This document shows positions 21,907 to 33,500 of a stretch of 64,000 nucleotides of DNA, piece by piece. How positions within the stretch are numbered: position 1 is the first letter of the stretch; each line of letters starts with the position of its first letter. This DNA is from Centrapalus pauciflorus (taxonomy: Eukaryota; Streptophyta; Magnoliopsida; Asterales; Asteraceae): assembly GCA_020465985.1 (NCBI GenBank), contig JAANYP010002037.1, positions 1-64,000 of the forward strand. The letters are read 5' to 3'. The notes beneath the pieces were generated by a model, which did no database searches, had not been told where the DNA came from, and worked only from the letters and a program-made list of their open reading frames with translations. The position numbers and the translations under genes were made by a program.

Positions 21907-22053
21907 TAAGTAGATTCGAACACACAAGAGCAAAACATCAAGAAATAGTGTAAAATTCGAAAACGGTAAACTCGGGAATAAGTTCGAAATTGCTGGTAAG
22001 CAAGTTCGAAATAACAAAATCGAAAGTAGGTGATAATGAATGTTCACTGTTGA

Positions 22054-22063
22054 CCTTTATATA
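22054..22063 (-). promoter_or_regulatory. Internal TATA box downstream of Copia B pol
   Basis: The - strand reads TATATAAAGG, preceded by TTCGAAGGTGG and followed by TCAACAGTG. The matching place in F (53471-53480) reads TATATAAATA with the same neighbours and lies upstream of the aORF. Confidence 0.5.
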
Positions 22064-22732
22064 CTAACCACCTTCGAACTTGCTGCTAAACTCGAATTCT
22101 CTGACAGATTCGAATGTTAATTCGAATTTGTCTTGAATTCGAATTTAAATGAAAATTTTTAAAATCCTTGAATAAAATTCAACCTTTTCAACTTTTCCAA
22201 CTATTTCGTGTAACGGAACAATCTTTGCAAAAATTATTCACACTAAGCAATAGATATTCATGCAATGTTTGTTTATTCAACTAAAAATGCATCCTTAGTA
22301 ACTTTGACATTTTTCCTACTTAGAGTAAAATAAAATAAAATAAATAAAATAAAGTAAAATTTTGAATAAAATTTAAACTTAAACTACTCAAAAATATTTT
22401 TAAAACTGTACAACCTATACTAACAGAATATTTTTGGCGAGAAAGTCAGAGAGAGGTTCAATTAGATAGCGGTGTCAAATGCGTGCTTTCAGTATCTTAC
22501 TCTCACACTTAGGAATTTATGAGTCCTTGATTGTTTGTCGTGACACACATTTCTAGGCGATTGTTGGTATTATTTTCCCTTTAAACATGTTACACTTTGT
22601 AATATCCCTTGGCTTTTTTTATTTATCAAGAAACTACCTTACGTGTCTCACACTTGGACATACTTTTATGATCAAGGCATACACACAATGATTATAACTT
22701 TTCGGTATTGCAAATTTTCTTTAAAAGGCAAA

Positions 22733-22922
22733 CGTCGGACACAGTTCTGTATTTACATACAACAGAGTGTCTTAGTTTGTCTTAAAGTTTTATTTAAAGC
22801 TAAGAAGACAGCGGTGACAGGTCTGTACTGATGTACAACAAAGCGACTTATCTTGCTAACTCGAGTCAAACCAGAGGCAACAGGTCTGTACTTACGTACA
22901 ACAAAGTTACTTGTTTTGACTC
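22733..22922 (-). ncRNA. Three tandem stem-loops in the 3' region of Copia B
   Basis: These are the same three units as in J (6894-7093), with inner hairpins TGTATTTACATACA, TGTACTGATGTACA and TGTACTTACGTACA in the same order. The first outer stem is AAGGCAAAC with GTTTGTCTT. The second is AGCTAAGAAGA with TCTTGCTAACT; B has one change more than J there. The region lies about 530-720 nt past the pol stop. Confidence 0.6.
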
Positions 22923-23454
22923 TCAATTCACTATCACGATTTTTCTATTCTTTTATTTTCTTTAAGATGTATCTGATGTGGCAATACATTCCCCAGAAAA
23001 TTTGCATACCTCATTTAGAATCATTGTCTGTATGTCTCTAACATAAAAATTAAGACCCTTTGGTCATACATCTAAGTTAGTTACATATAAGACCTTTTCT
23101 TGAATATTTTATTAGCTTTTGAGATTCCCTTTGTGTATTATGTCTACCAACACATCAAGCTAGAAAATATATATCACTTAGAGTTTTAGGTGCATTATGT
23201 GTGAAAGCTTAACACCTAGAGATTGTATCGACTGTGCTAATATTCGTCACGTTGAACCTATGTATCTAAGACTTAACTCGATTATCTAATATTTTCTTTT
23301 TTTGAGCTTTTTATGGTTTTCTCTCTTTTTTCTTTTGTTTTTCATAAATAAGAATAAGCTAATAAGATAACCTACTAACTTACTATAAAAGGAAAGATAT
23401 TCTACTTAGCTACTAAACTTACTATAAAAAGAAATAAATTTTACTAAGGGCAAG

Positions 23455-25160
23455 TTACTCTGGATTCCACATGCCATTCAGTTGAACTAACAACTCAAAA
23501 AGTGACTTATCAAAAGCTTTAGTAAATAAATCAGCATTATCATCATCCGTTGCCACTTTTACCAGCTTTATTAAATTATTTTCAGCACAATCACGTATAA
23601 AATGGTGTCTTATGTCTATGTGCTTCGTTTTACTGTGTTTAACCAGATTATTAGTTATAGCAATAGTTGACTGGTTATCTATCCTAATAGGAGTATGAGT
23701 ATAAGTCAAACCGTAATCCCGCAATTGTTGTTGTATCCACAAAACCTGTGAACAGCAACTACCAGCAGCAACATATTCGGCCTCGCACGTTGACACGGCT
23801 ACCGAAGTCTGTTTCTTGCATTGCCTGGAAACGATTCTGCTTCCAAGGAACTGACAACCTCCAGTTGTTGACTTGCGATTTAAGCTGCAACCTTCATAAT
23901 CTGAATCCGTGAAAGTTTCCAATTCTAGATCACCATCCGCGTGAGACCAAAGTCCCAGCTTCGGTTTCGACTTGAGGTGTCTCAGAATCCGCTTCACAGC
24001 TTTCATGTGCATCTCTTTTGGATTAGCTTGAAACCTAGCACAAATACACACAGCAAACATTATGTCAGGTCTAGAACAGTTAAATACATGAGTGACCCGA
24101 TCATGGCCCGATAAAGAGTCGAATCCACATCAGTATCACTTTCTGTACCCGGTCCGAGATAGTGATTCACTTGAATCGGTGTGCTAAAGCGAGCCGTCAG
24201 CTTGGTTGCTTCCATCCCGAAGCGCTCTAGAATGTCGTAGACATACTTCGTCTAATGGATAAACATACCCTCCTTCCTCTGTTCAACTTGCAAACCCAGA
24301 AAAAAGTTCAGCTCTCCCATAGCACTCATCTCAAACTTAGACTTCATCACCTTCTCAAAGTCTTTGCACATCTGCTCGTCTGATGACCCAAAAATGATAT
24401 CATCGACGTACACTTGTACCAAGATGAAATGTTCACCCTTCCTCTTCACAAACAGTGTACTATCAATTCTCCCTCTTTCAAACCCGTTGTCTAAAAGATG
24501 AGTAGATAGTGTTTCATACCACGCCCTTGGTGGTTGATGTAATCCATACAAAGCCTTATCAAGATGATATACTCTTTCTAGATACTTTGGATCTGTAAAC
24601 CTGGGCGGTTGTTCAACATACACCAGCTCCTTCACCTTTCCATACAGAAAGGCACTATTTACATCAAGTTGATAGACCTTAAAGCCTTTGGAGGATGCAA
24701 AGGCCAGAAACAACCAAATTGCCTCAAGCCTTGCCACTGGCGCGAATACCTCATTGTAATCGATTCCTTCCTCTTGGTTGAAACCCTTTACGACAAGTCT
24801 TGCCTTGTTGCGAGTAACGATTCCCCAATCATCTCTCTTGCACTTAAAAACCCACTTGGTTCCTATTGCAACTTCTCCTCGAGGTAACGACACTAACTCC
24901 CACACTTCATGTTTCCTGAATTGTGACAGTTCTTCTTGCATCGCCTCACCCCAAGAGTTGTCTTTCAGTGCCATTTGCACATTCTTCGGCTCTACTTGCG
25001 AGATGAAACATGAATACAAGCAAGTGTGAAAAGCCTTGGAGTCATTGATCATCGACAACATCACTGTGTTGTTATTCAAACTACTCCTAGTCCTCACACC
25101 AGCATTTGGATTTCCTATGATGCTCTCAACTGGATTATCCTTATTAATCCTCATCGACCC
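23455..25160 (-). pseudogene. Copia B pol: reverse transcriptase and RNase H
   Basis: RT has Y-V-D-D at 24399-24410. RNase H runs from DSDYEGCS through CEAEYVAAG to ADLFTKAF and ends LNGMWNPE at the TAA (23455-23457). The TAG at 24252-24254 is the same nonsense codon as in J, and a 1-bp loss near 24073 adds a frameshift. It is very close to J by eye, and F is more distant. The polyprotein is not functional. Confidence 0.9.
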
Positions 25161-25392
25161 TAAGATTATCTCCTAAGTTTGATCCTATCTCACTTAACGG
25201 GGGAACGACTTCAGACTCTACATTTTCTTCCTCATGAACATTGTCCTCGGAGAGCTCTCTTCTGTCGTTGAAGGCTCAGAAGTTGATGGAAAGCTTGTCT
25301 TTGGAAAACTTTGACCGTCATCATTCAAATTCAATGATGATAAGTCTTGTTCAATTGTACCTGCATTTCCATCCAAAGGAATGTTCACTAAG
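25161..25392 (-). pseudogene. Linker remnant of Copia B with an internal deletion
   Basis: This follows the J linker (9360-9645) but drops 58 bp between two GGAG words (J 9453-9510). At about 25387-25392 it jumps straight into the Gag coiled coil (the J equivalent is about 20885). The whole integrase and protease of B, about 2.5 kb by comparison with J, is missing. Confidence 0.8.
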
Positions 25393-27096
25393 ATTGTCTT
25401 TTAGAACTATGGCATCTTGTGCGTCTGCCTTAAGCTTATTTCTAAGATCTTCTTTTATGTCTAAGAGGCTAGCATTGTCCGATTTTAATGATTGATTTTG
25501 AGCAGTTAGATTTGTATGTGATTCAAACACTAATTTTAATCTATCATTAGCACTAGCACAGAAAGCACATAAATCGCGGAAAGTAGAGGAGTTCAGAATT
25601 ACCTTTGCGTGAGCTGAATCCACGTTTGCCATTTGTGCAGCAAACTCTAGAATTGTCTGACTTTCTGACTTCTCTACTAGCACAGGACTGGTATCATTCT
25701 GATTGCTGTCCTCAGCCTCTTCCTCTGCTCCGACACTTCCAGTCTCTGTCACTTCAGCCATGAAGGCTCTAGCGTTAGACTCTGGATGTGTACTCCAGTC
25801 ATATGTTCCATTAGGCTGTCTGTCAGATGTGACATTGGTTAACAGAACACCTATGTTTGCCTGATTACTTGAACTACCCAGTTGATATCTCCCTTGAGAC
25901 TGATTCTGGTACTGGTTCTGGTAGTTCTCAACTTTAGGTCTTTGACACTCTCTAGAAAAATGTCCTAAACCTTGGCAGTTGTAGCACTTAACTTTGGATT
26001 TATCAAACCCAATTTTATTGTTGCTGAGTCACCATGGCCAGTTGCCATCGCAGATCCATCTCTTCTAAATCATCAGGGTCCACCTGATCATAATCCTCAT
26101 CCCATAGCGCAGGATCGTTGATTTTCCCTTGAACGCAATTGCCATTGGCGGCCACAAATGAAGCCAAAAGATTTAAATGATCTTCAGCTGATTTTGCGCT
26201 CATCGACATCCTTGAGTATCCTTGAGACATAGATGCAGACTGAGTTGCTTTTCTTCCGATCTGGAGTACCCTAAGAAAGCCCGGCTCCCTGAGTCATCTA
26301 CTTCAACTGGAGTCGTTGTTTCACCAGTATAGAATGTTGTAGCCATCTTTAATTCACTGGCCGTTGAAGGTTTGGATTTCCCAAAATACAAATCCGAATC
26401 CTGTACTTGGTCCTAGTCCCGTTCCTTCTTCAGCAATTCAAAGTTATAGGCTCTCAGCGTTCCTATGACTTTTTCTAGAGTTATAGTCTCAAACTTCTCT
26501 TCATCATGCTTTATCAGCGCCACATACGTCTCCCATTTGGCCGGTAAAGCATCTAGAATTTTTCCAATCTTCTCTGACTCACGATACTTGACATCGTGGT
26601 TGTCTAACTCAGTCAACAAATGATAGAATCTGGTAATGGTCTCATCCAGCTTTTCGTTTTTCAGAGCTTTGAAAATAGTGAACTGCTGCTTGAGCATTTC
26701 CATTCTATTTTTCCTAACCCTCGGATTACCTTCACACCTTTTCTCCAAAGCATCCCACAAATCTTTTGATGTTCGTTGATTGCAAAATGTGTGCAGGATT
26801 TCCTGAGGTAAAGCCATTCTAATAATCGACAATGCTCGGTTCTCAGCCTCATATAACTTCTTATCATCATTCTTCATCTTTTGATATGATAAGACTCGTT
26901 GACGTCCCTCAACTTCTGTTGTAGGTGGAATGTACCGCTAGTCGATACAAATCCACATTCTCATATCATTGAAACGAGCGAAGTTGGCGAACCTATCCTT
27001 CCACCAATAATAATCTTCTAATTTCATCAACTTAGGTGGAGAATTTGCCTTTCCAACGTCATGGTCCATTTCAATAAACCTTTGTAAACTTGCCAT
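25393..27096 (-). pseudogene. Copia B Gag
   Basis: ATG at 27096 matches the A start. The UBN2 capsid region (DYYWWKDRF, MALPQEILHTF, ITRFYHLLTEL, LDALPAKWE) is followed by YFGKSKPSTA, a zinc knuckle near 25930-25990 (the - strand matches CYNCQGLGHFSREC of J) and the beginning of the coiled coil, where the deletion at 25392 cuts it. Stops lie near 26940 (after CID), at 26413-26415 (after KERD) and near 26015. The second zinc knuckle and basic tail are gone. Confidence 0.88.
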
Positions 27097-27674
27097 TTTT
27101 TTTCGTAAAAGTTTGAATTTAAAACTTAATTAATTTAATTCGAAATTAATTTAAATTAACTCTTTTGAACTTGAGGAAGTTCGAATTTAATTAATTTTAA
27201 ATTTGTTTGGAATTAAATTCGAAATTATGTTTGAACTTCAACCAAATTCGAAATATCTGACAAATTCGAAGATCTAAGTAAATTCGAAGCTTTAAATTCA
27301 AATCTAGTGAAATTCAAAAATTGGCAAATTCGAATTAAATTAAACTCGAATCAAACCCTAAAATAACTTCGACAGGAGCGTATTTTCTGACATTTTTGAA
27401 TTTCGAATAAACCCTAATACCCCCTTGATGTTCGAGCGCCGCAAGTTCGAAGAACGGCTAACAATTTGATTTTTTCAAGGTTTCAGTTTAAACCAATATT
27501 TTTAAGAGTAAAAATATTGATTTCGATCCAAAAATTGAACGAATGCAAACTATTTTCCGTTATGTTGCTTGTATAGCTCGAAAATCTATTCCAAAACGTG
27601 ATTAGACCGTCCAAAAACGTCAAGAAACCACAGATGTTACTTGTGAACACTAAGAACACCACGAACACCCTAAT
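27097..27674 (-). repeat. TTCGAA-rich leader of Copia B
   Basis: This non-coding leader between primer-binding site and gag has many AATTCGAAAT, AAGTTCGAA and ATTCGAAT words and AT-rich spacers. No ORF is supported. Compare 2777-3403. Confidence 0.75.
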
Positions 27675-27687
27675 GGCTCTGAGAGCA
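27675..27687 (-). promoter_or_regulatory. Degenerate primer-binding site of Copia B
   Basis: The - strand reads TGCTCTCAGAGCC where A has TGGTATCAGAGCC, so three positions differ. With the neighbouring LTR terminus also changed (TC for TG at 27690-27691), B could no longer prime normally. Confidence 0.7.
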
Positions 27688-27689
27688 CT

Positions 27690-28272
27690 TCTAAGGTCTG
27701 CTCTCTACGGATCTTATCTTGACGTGACACCTTCCAACGAGTGCGGAATCCTCGTTAGTGGCTTGACGGATAGACCACGCACACCGAAACACGGAGACTA
27801 GCACAGTGATAGATGAACAACGGATCGTCCCGACACGATGATTCTCTCCAAACGAAACTCTCTGATTGCTATCAAGTTCGAGATCGCCTTTTGCTAAACA
27901 CTGACAAAATCTTCAAAAGTCTGATAATTAATCGAATTAACCCTTAATTATAACACCCGGTTCGACTTTGTCTAGGACAAGTTCGAACTTGGCCCAAGGC
28001 CTATTCGAACTTGTCCACTAACAAATTCAAACCTCTGTCTTCAAACTTATGTTTGAACTTATCTTTGAACTTAAGTTTGAACTTATCTTTGAACTTTATG
28101 TTTGAACTTATTGTAACACAGTACCCTAAGTTCAACCATACAAACAATCAATATCAAACACAGATAATCAAACATATATCAAACACTTGTTAATATTCAA
28201 TAGCAAGTAAATTGACTTACACAAAATGCTATCTATACTTAGACTGCTATCGTCACACAGGATGTACTAACA
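27690..28272 (-). mobile_element. 5' LTR of Copia B
   Basis: This 583-bp LTR, reading on the - strand TGTTAGTACATCC to CCTTAGA, is homologous to 3419-4087. Its right end sits inside the RT gene of Copia H: the flank GTCTATAAGTTGG continues the H frame, so GTCTA (28273-28277) is the expected target duplication. The partner copy is lost with the left end of B. TTCGAA and TTGAACTT words fill 27935-28130. Confidence 0.85.
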
Positions 28273-29382
28273 GTCTATAAGTTGGACAAATCTCTCTATG
28301 GTCTAAAACAAGCCCCTAGAGCCTGGTATGACACACTTTCTGATTTCCTTATGAGCAATGGTTATTCCAGAGGTAAAGTGGATACCACATTGTTCATACA
28401 GAAGGTGAAAACTGATATTATGCTTGTTCAGATATATGTGGATGACAAAATATTTGGTTCTACTAATGAACAATTATGCAAGAATTTTTCATTGCTCATG
28501 CAATCCAAATATGAAATGAGCATGATGGGTGAACTTACTTTCTTTCTAGGATTATAGGTTAAACTAACCTCAAATGGAATTTTTTTTGATGAAAGAAAGT
28601 ACACTTTAGATCTTCTGAAAAAGTTTAAATTTGATCAAAGTTCTCCCACCAAAACCTCAATGGAAACAAATATAAAATTGGATGCTGATGCCTGTGGCAA
28701 AGCTGTTTCAGTATCAGCTTACAGAGGCATGATTGGGAGCTTGCTATATTTAACTGCTAGTAGACCAGATATTATGTTTGCTACTTGTTTATGTGCTAGG
28801 TTTCAAGCTGATCCTAAGGAGTCACATCTAACTGCTGTAAAAAGAATCTTCAGATTCCTTAAGGGTACACAAGGTTTGGGTCTTTGGTATCCCAAAGACT
28901 CCAGCCTTGAACTAATTGGTTATTCAGATTCTGATTTTGCAGGCTGCAGGATAGATATGAAAAGCACAACAGGTGGATGTCAACTCCTTGGTGGTAAGTT
29001 GATCAGTTGGTGTAACAAGAAGCAGAATTCAGTTTTTATTTCTACTGTTGAAGCTGAGTACATTGCTGCTGGAAGCTTCTGTGGGCAGATTCTATGGATG
29101 CAACATCAGCTTGAGGATTACGGCCTTGTATATACAAAAACTCATATTCTGTGTGATAATACAACTGCCATAGCCATCTCCAACAATCCAGTCTTCCACT
29201 CTAGAACAAAGCATATTGAAGTCAGACATCACTTTATCAGAGATCACATCCAAAAAGGTAATGTGGAGGTAAGTTTTATTTCCACAGAAGAACAGCGTGC
29301 AGACATTTTCACCAAACCTCTTGATGAAAACAAGTTTAATTACCTTGTAAGCAAGCTGGGCATGTTAAATAAAAGTGAATAA
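28273..29382 (+). pseudogene. Copia H pol: 3' half of RT and RNase H
   Basis: The segment begins in mid-RT (VYKLDKSLYGLKQ), exactly where Copia B is inserted; the upstream half is not in the window. Y-V-D-D is at 28435-28446. RNase H has DSDFAGCR, VEAEYIAAG, TKHIEVRHHF and ADIFTKPL. The only break is TAG at 28555-28557 within FFLGLQV, probably from CAG; otherwise one frame is open to TAA at 29380-29382. The nucleotide sequence around KLDK is close to the K RT at the window end, so H and K are the same family. Confidence 0.9.
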
Positions 29383-30054
29383 GTGTCATTAATGTTCTAA
29401 AGATCACTTGTTCAATATTGTTCAGATTTCACAGAATAGCTTGGACAGGACAGGTTTTATTTTTCTTATACTTAGCCAGTTCTGAAAACTTGGACAGCTT
29501 GGACAATAACAGGCTTGACAAAATACTTTTTAATCTCAAACTTATTTTGTTATTCAAACTTCCAATCTGCTCACTCTCTCCATCTGTCATACAAGGCAAT
29601 GCCTTGTAACCTGTTCAGCTATTAATTTCTCATCTAGCTGCACAGGTTGTATGAACAGCTTGAGGAGTGATCAGTTTGTGATGAAACCTGCTCATCCCAG
29701 GTTTGAACAACAGCTTGGAACATCAGTTTTAAATTACATTTCTTCACATTTAAGTTACTTAAATTACGTATTTATTTAAGTTAATTACTTACGGATAATG
29801 TTTGTTACATGTGTTAGTAGCTAAAAAGGTTAAGTGGTCTGACAACCGTTCTGACATGGCAAATCGTTCCGTTTTCCATTAAAGAACATTTCGAATCAAC
29901 CGCCCAAATCTTTCTCTCTCCTACTCACTCACATTCAAATTCTATAAATACCTAAACTACTGTTTCATCTTCTTCTTCTACTACTTTCATAACTACCTGC
30001 AAAAACCCTAAATCGACTAAGTGTCATCTATTGTGCATCTCTACCACTTTCCTA
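29383..30054 (+). promoter_or_regulatory. Intergenic region of Copia H with a promoter-like segment before the aORF
   Basis: No ORF is visible. The last 115 bp look like an ordinary plant core promoter and 5' leader: TATAAATA at 29943-29950, then a pyrimidine-rich stretch (CATCTTCTTCTTCTACTACTTTC), then the telo-box-like AAACCCTAAA (30003-30012), 42 bp before the aORF ATG at 30055. Upstream, 29383-29740 has repeated CAGCTTG and GTTCAG words shared in style with the LTRs of this family. Confidence 0.6.
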
Positions 30055-31861
30055 ATGGCTCACCAAAACAACCCCCTTTTACCCGTGTTCATTGGTTATG
30101 ATGTTGCAAAACATCCTTCTATCACCACAATGCTCACAATCAAACCAACCAACTACATTGCTAACCTGACCATTCCCAAAAATTATGTGGGAAAAGGATA
30201 TGAACAGATAGTGGAGTTTCTGCAAGCCCATCTCCTGCACTATGCACTAACTGCCTATCTTGGTGTCATGTACCAGGAAATGGTTTATGAGTTTTGGTAT
30301 ACCTGCTCGTATGACTTTTCAACCAAAACCATTAGGGGAACCATTCTCAATGGAACTCAAACCATTGAGATCACAACTGCTCTTCTCAGGGAAGTTCTTC
30401 ATCTTCCAGTGGCTGGCACTTATGACTAACCTCAACCTAAGAATGAGCAAATGGGCAACCTGCTACGCTTCTGTGGTGTAGCAGAACCAAAATTGGGTGC
30501 TACTTTGTTTAGAAGGGATCTCTTTCCTACTTACAACTATCTCTTCGCGTCAGTGGTGATGAGCCTGAGCAGCAAAGTTGGTTCCTTTGACCAGCTTAGC
30601 AGGGATGAGATTCCCATAGTCCTACAGCATGTGGATGAGACTAATCTGAACATGGCAAGGTGGATTTTCATGAATTTGAGGAACCTGGTGCAGCAAGAAC
30701 ATCGTCCTACTGCTGTAAGATACCCAAGGTTTTTTAGCCTCATCTTCAAACATGTCTGTGGTGAGCATCTGTATAACTCTCAACCTCTGTTAACTATTGC
30801 TACATTCCCTGTTATTGGGAATAGAGTGTTTTACACCCTAGTACACAACAATGACCCTCTTCTGTCCACTCCAATGAGGAGGTTGCTTGGTTTGGTGGAA
30901 GGCCCCTGTACTCAGAGGGTGGATCCAATAGCTACTCCCAAAGGAAAATACAAATCAAGGCCCAAACTGATAAAGAGGGCCTTGCAAACTGGTGAAGCTG
31001 TGCCTGTCCGCAAGAAGACTAAAACAGCCAAGTATGTCCCATCAGCTTCAGTGGCTGACGGGGAGTAGACTACTCACCCTGGTTCATCAGTTGAACCTGA
31101 AGCCTTTGTGGCTGGTGCCTCTGTGGCACCTGAGACCATGGAACTGGCTGACCTCCCTGTTACTGACCGAGTCTCACCATCAGTCCAAACAGAACCTCTC
31201 ATCACTTCTCCACAACATCCGTCCTCCACTTCATCTCTCAAATCCTATAACAGACGCAAATCCTTAGCCAAAAAGAGACTATCCTCCCAAACTAGCCCAT
31301 CTGACCCCTCCCAACAGGAGTCAGTTGACAAAAAAGCAACCCCTGCTGCTTCTCCTATTTTGGGAGTAAGTTCAGCAAATTTGGAGCAGGCTTCACTCCA
31401 TAAGGAGTCCACCCTGAGTCAGCCTAGGCCCTCTGGTTCCTCCCAACAGGAACCAGTTGTACAAAAGGAGACTTCCACATCAACTATCCAAGCCTCAACA
31501 GGCTGAAGACATTGAAAGACAGGAGCCCTCTCCACTCCACATTGAGTCTACATAGTCACCCCCTCATACTTCTCATACACTATATGAGTCTGCGCGGGGT
31601 GCCCAGGCTGCTGGAACAGACCATCCAGCAGATCAGCCTCAAACTTCTACTCCTGGTGATGCAGCTGTTCCACACACAACAGCTGTTGAAGGACCATCAA
31701 CCCAAGCTGATGAACCTGAGGGAATAGAACATCCCTCTGGTGAGGATGCTCTCCAAGTGCACATTCCATCATCAGGCATAACCACTGATGATGTTGAACT
31801 GCACATCCCTTTTCCCCATGAAGAGGTGTGTGAATACCTCCCCTTACGGGGCAGTTCTCAG
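30055..31861 (+). pseudogene. Extra ORF (aORF) of Copia H, truncated by Gypsy D
   Basis: ATG at 30055 follows a promoter-like leader. Residues 1-125 contain a pattern also seen in the F aORF: Y-x-x-I-V-E-F-L, then L-H-Y-A-L-T, then E-F-W, then L-L-R-E-V-L-H-L-P. A second block (about 30455-30910) has PTYNYLFASVV, YPRFFSLIF and repeated Leu/Phe, then a Lys/Arg-rich stretch (RPKLIKRAL, VRKKTKTAK). The C-terminal part is Ser/Pro/Gln/Thr-rich and probably disordered. In-frame stops at 30427 (TAA) and 31066 (TAG) look like Gln-codon transitions; a frameshift lies between 31504 and 31560. No enzyme motif is visible. ORFs of this kind follow pol in SIRE-like Copia; function unknown. Confidence 0.75.
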
Positions 31862-33088
31862 AGTCTAGGTCCCACAATTATGCAATACGATGTCAATCAT
31901 AACTAAGATAGAGTAATTAAGTGCGAAATTTTGAATTACAGTACAAAATAATAGGATAAATTTAATACAGATTTTAGTACGATTTACAGTTTTCAAATGA
32001 AACTTATAAAGGGTACAAACTAGTCTAATTCATGTCATCATGCAATCAAATCAAATCTACCCAGACTACCACAATTATCATCTTCCAATCTGTACCAAAG
32101 GACGTTTGAGCAGTGGTCTATGAAAATCTTCACTTGATCTTGTAAGACCTAAGAACTAGGTCCAATAGGTGCTTTTCCCTTATCTTTTCCTGTAAAAAGG
32201 TTAAACAACAACTATAAGCAATGCTTAGTGAGAATATAGATTTTCAGATTACATGCATTTCAACAAGCGGATCATAGGGTCTACCGTGATATGTCTTGAC
32301 TGTCGCTACAGACACTCATGATTGAGACATAGTAATCATAGAGTTGGATGATGTCCAGGCCAAACTCACGCTTTTAGTGGAAGCTATCCATTTATACATG
32401 GCTAGCTACCAGCAGTCATCGTGGGGGTAGCATCGGAGTAATCATTACCAAGTTCAAGAGAACTGGTGACATAGCAAGGTCTAGAACAATAGACCAACAA
32501 GGCTAATCATGCTAAGCTGAATCAATATATCAAAGAAGCAAACAATAATGATTGCATAAATAATCAAGGTCATGATAGCAATCTCAACTGATAACAATTA
32601 ACTGAACTGAATTGAATTGTAAGTACAATGTTATATAGAATGATAAGTCAAATAGCCATCATGAGCCACAGGGCATGACAGAACCATGGTGAGCACAGAT
32701 CACAATCCAGCTGAGCATGTATGAATGTCAAAGCAAACTATCATCAACAATATGTCTCAACCAGAATCTAGCATGTAAACTGAATATCTATAACTCACAG
32801 GTTTTGTTGTCTTATCAAGCAGAATTCTCCACCACTTGAGTTATCTCATGATTTAATTCTTTAATCTTTGTCTTTCTGGACTCTGGCTTTGCTTTACAAT
32901 TCTTTGACCCACTTTCAATAACTTAAACTTTAATTCTTTTTTCAGAATTTATCTAAACCTGTCCAGAATTTTATCATAGCAAGAACATTAGCTTTTTAGC
33001 TTTAAATCTTTATTTGATCTGATTCTGATAACTGATAAACTCAAATCAATCATTTTATACTTTCTTTCTTTATTTGAAATCTCAAAAG

Positions 33089-33123
<35 letters not shown>

Positions 33124-33124
33124 T

Positions 33125-33194
<70 letters not shown>
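33089..33194. repeat. Compound (AT)n(AC)n(AT)n microsatellite
   Basis: About 106 bp of alternating AT and AC units lie in the Gypsy D LTR. The orthologous tract in G is 53 bp of TA only. Confidence 0.95.
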
Positions 33195-33196
<2 letters not shown>

Positions 33197-33295
33197 TGTT
33201 GCTTTATTTAAATATTCTTTAATTATTATAATCATGGATCTTATAATTGTAACATAAAATTATAAAACATTTATTTATTAATTTAAAGCATAAAA

Positions 33296-33500
33296 AATGG
33301 ACCATCCGAATTAAGAATACGGATTCGGACCATCCGAATTGGGCATCCGGACCGGCCCATCCGAACTGGTCCATCCGAACTAGGATCATCCGAGTTCGGA
33401 TCATCTCCCATCCGAGTTTGGATCTGAAATGGCATCCGAGATGGGATACGAAGTGGTGCCTCATCAGAATTCGGTCTTATCCGAATTCGGATCCCATCAC
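33296..33500. repeat. CCGAATTCGGAT motif array in the Gypsy D LTR
   Basis: About a dozen copies of CCATCCGAATT, TTCGGATCA and similar words occur at 10-20 bp spacing. It corresponds to 5405-5690 in G. Confidence 0.85.

Larger units (their letters stand above)
21907..23454 (-). other. 3' non-coding region of Copia B, truncated at its distal end
   Basis: It is colinear with Copia F downstream of pol (55949 back to about 53330, excluding the solo LTR there). It contains the three-unit stem-loop array (22733-22922), AT-rich and AAATAAAATA-type sequence (about 22320-22400), a TTCGAA-rich part (21915-22145) and a TATA box. In F the aORF follows; here the copy ends at 21907 against Copia J Gag, so aORF and 3' LTR are missing. 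No gene is visible. Confidence 0.8.

Noticed and set aside
30003..30012. Interstitial telomeric repeat
   Set aside because: A single AAACCCTAAA is present; it fits a telo-box in a plant leader better than telomere DNA.
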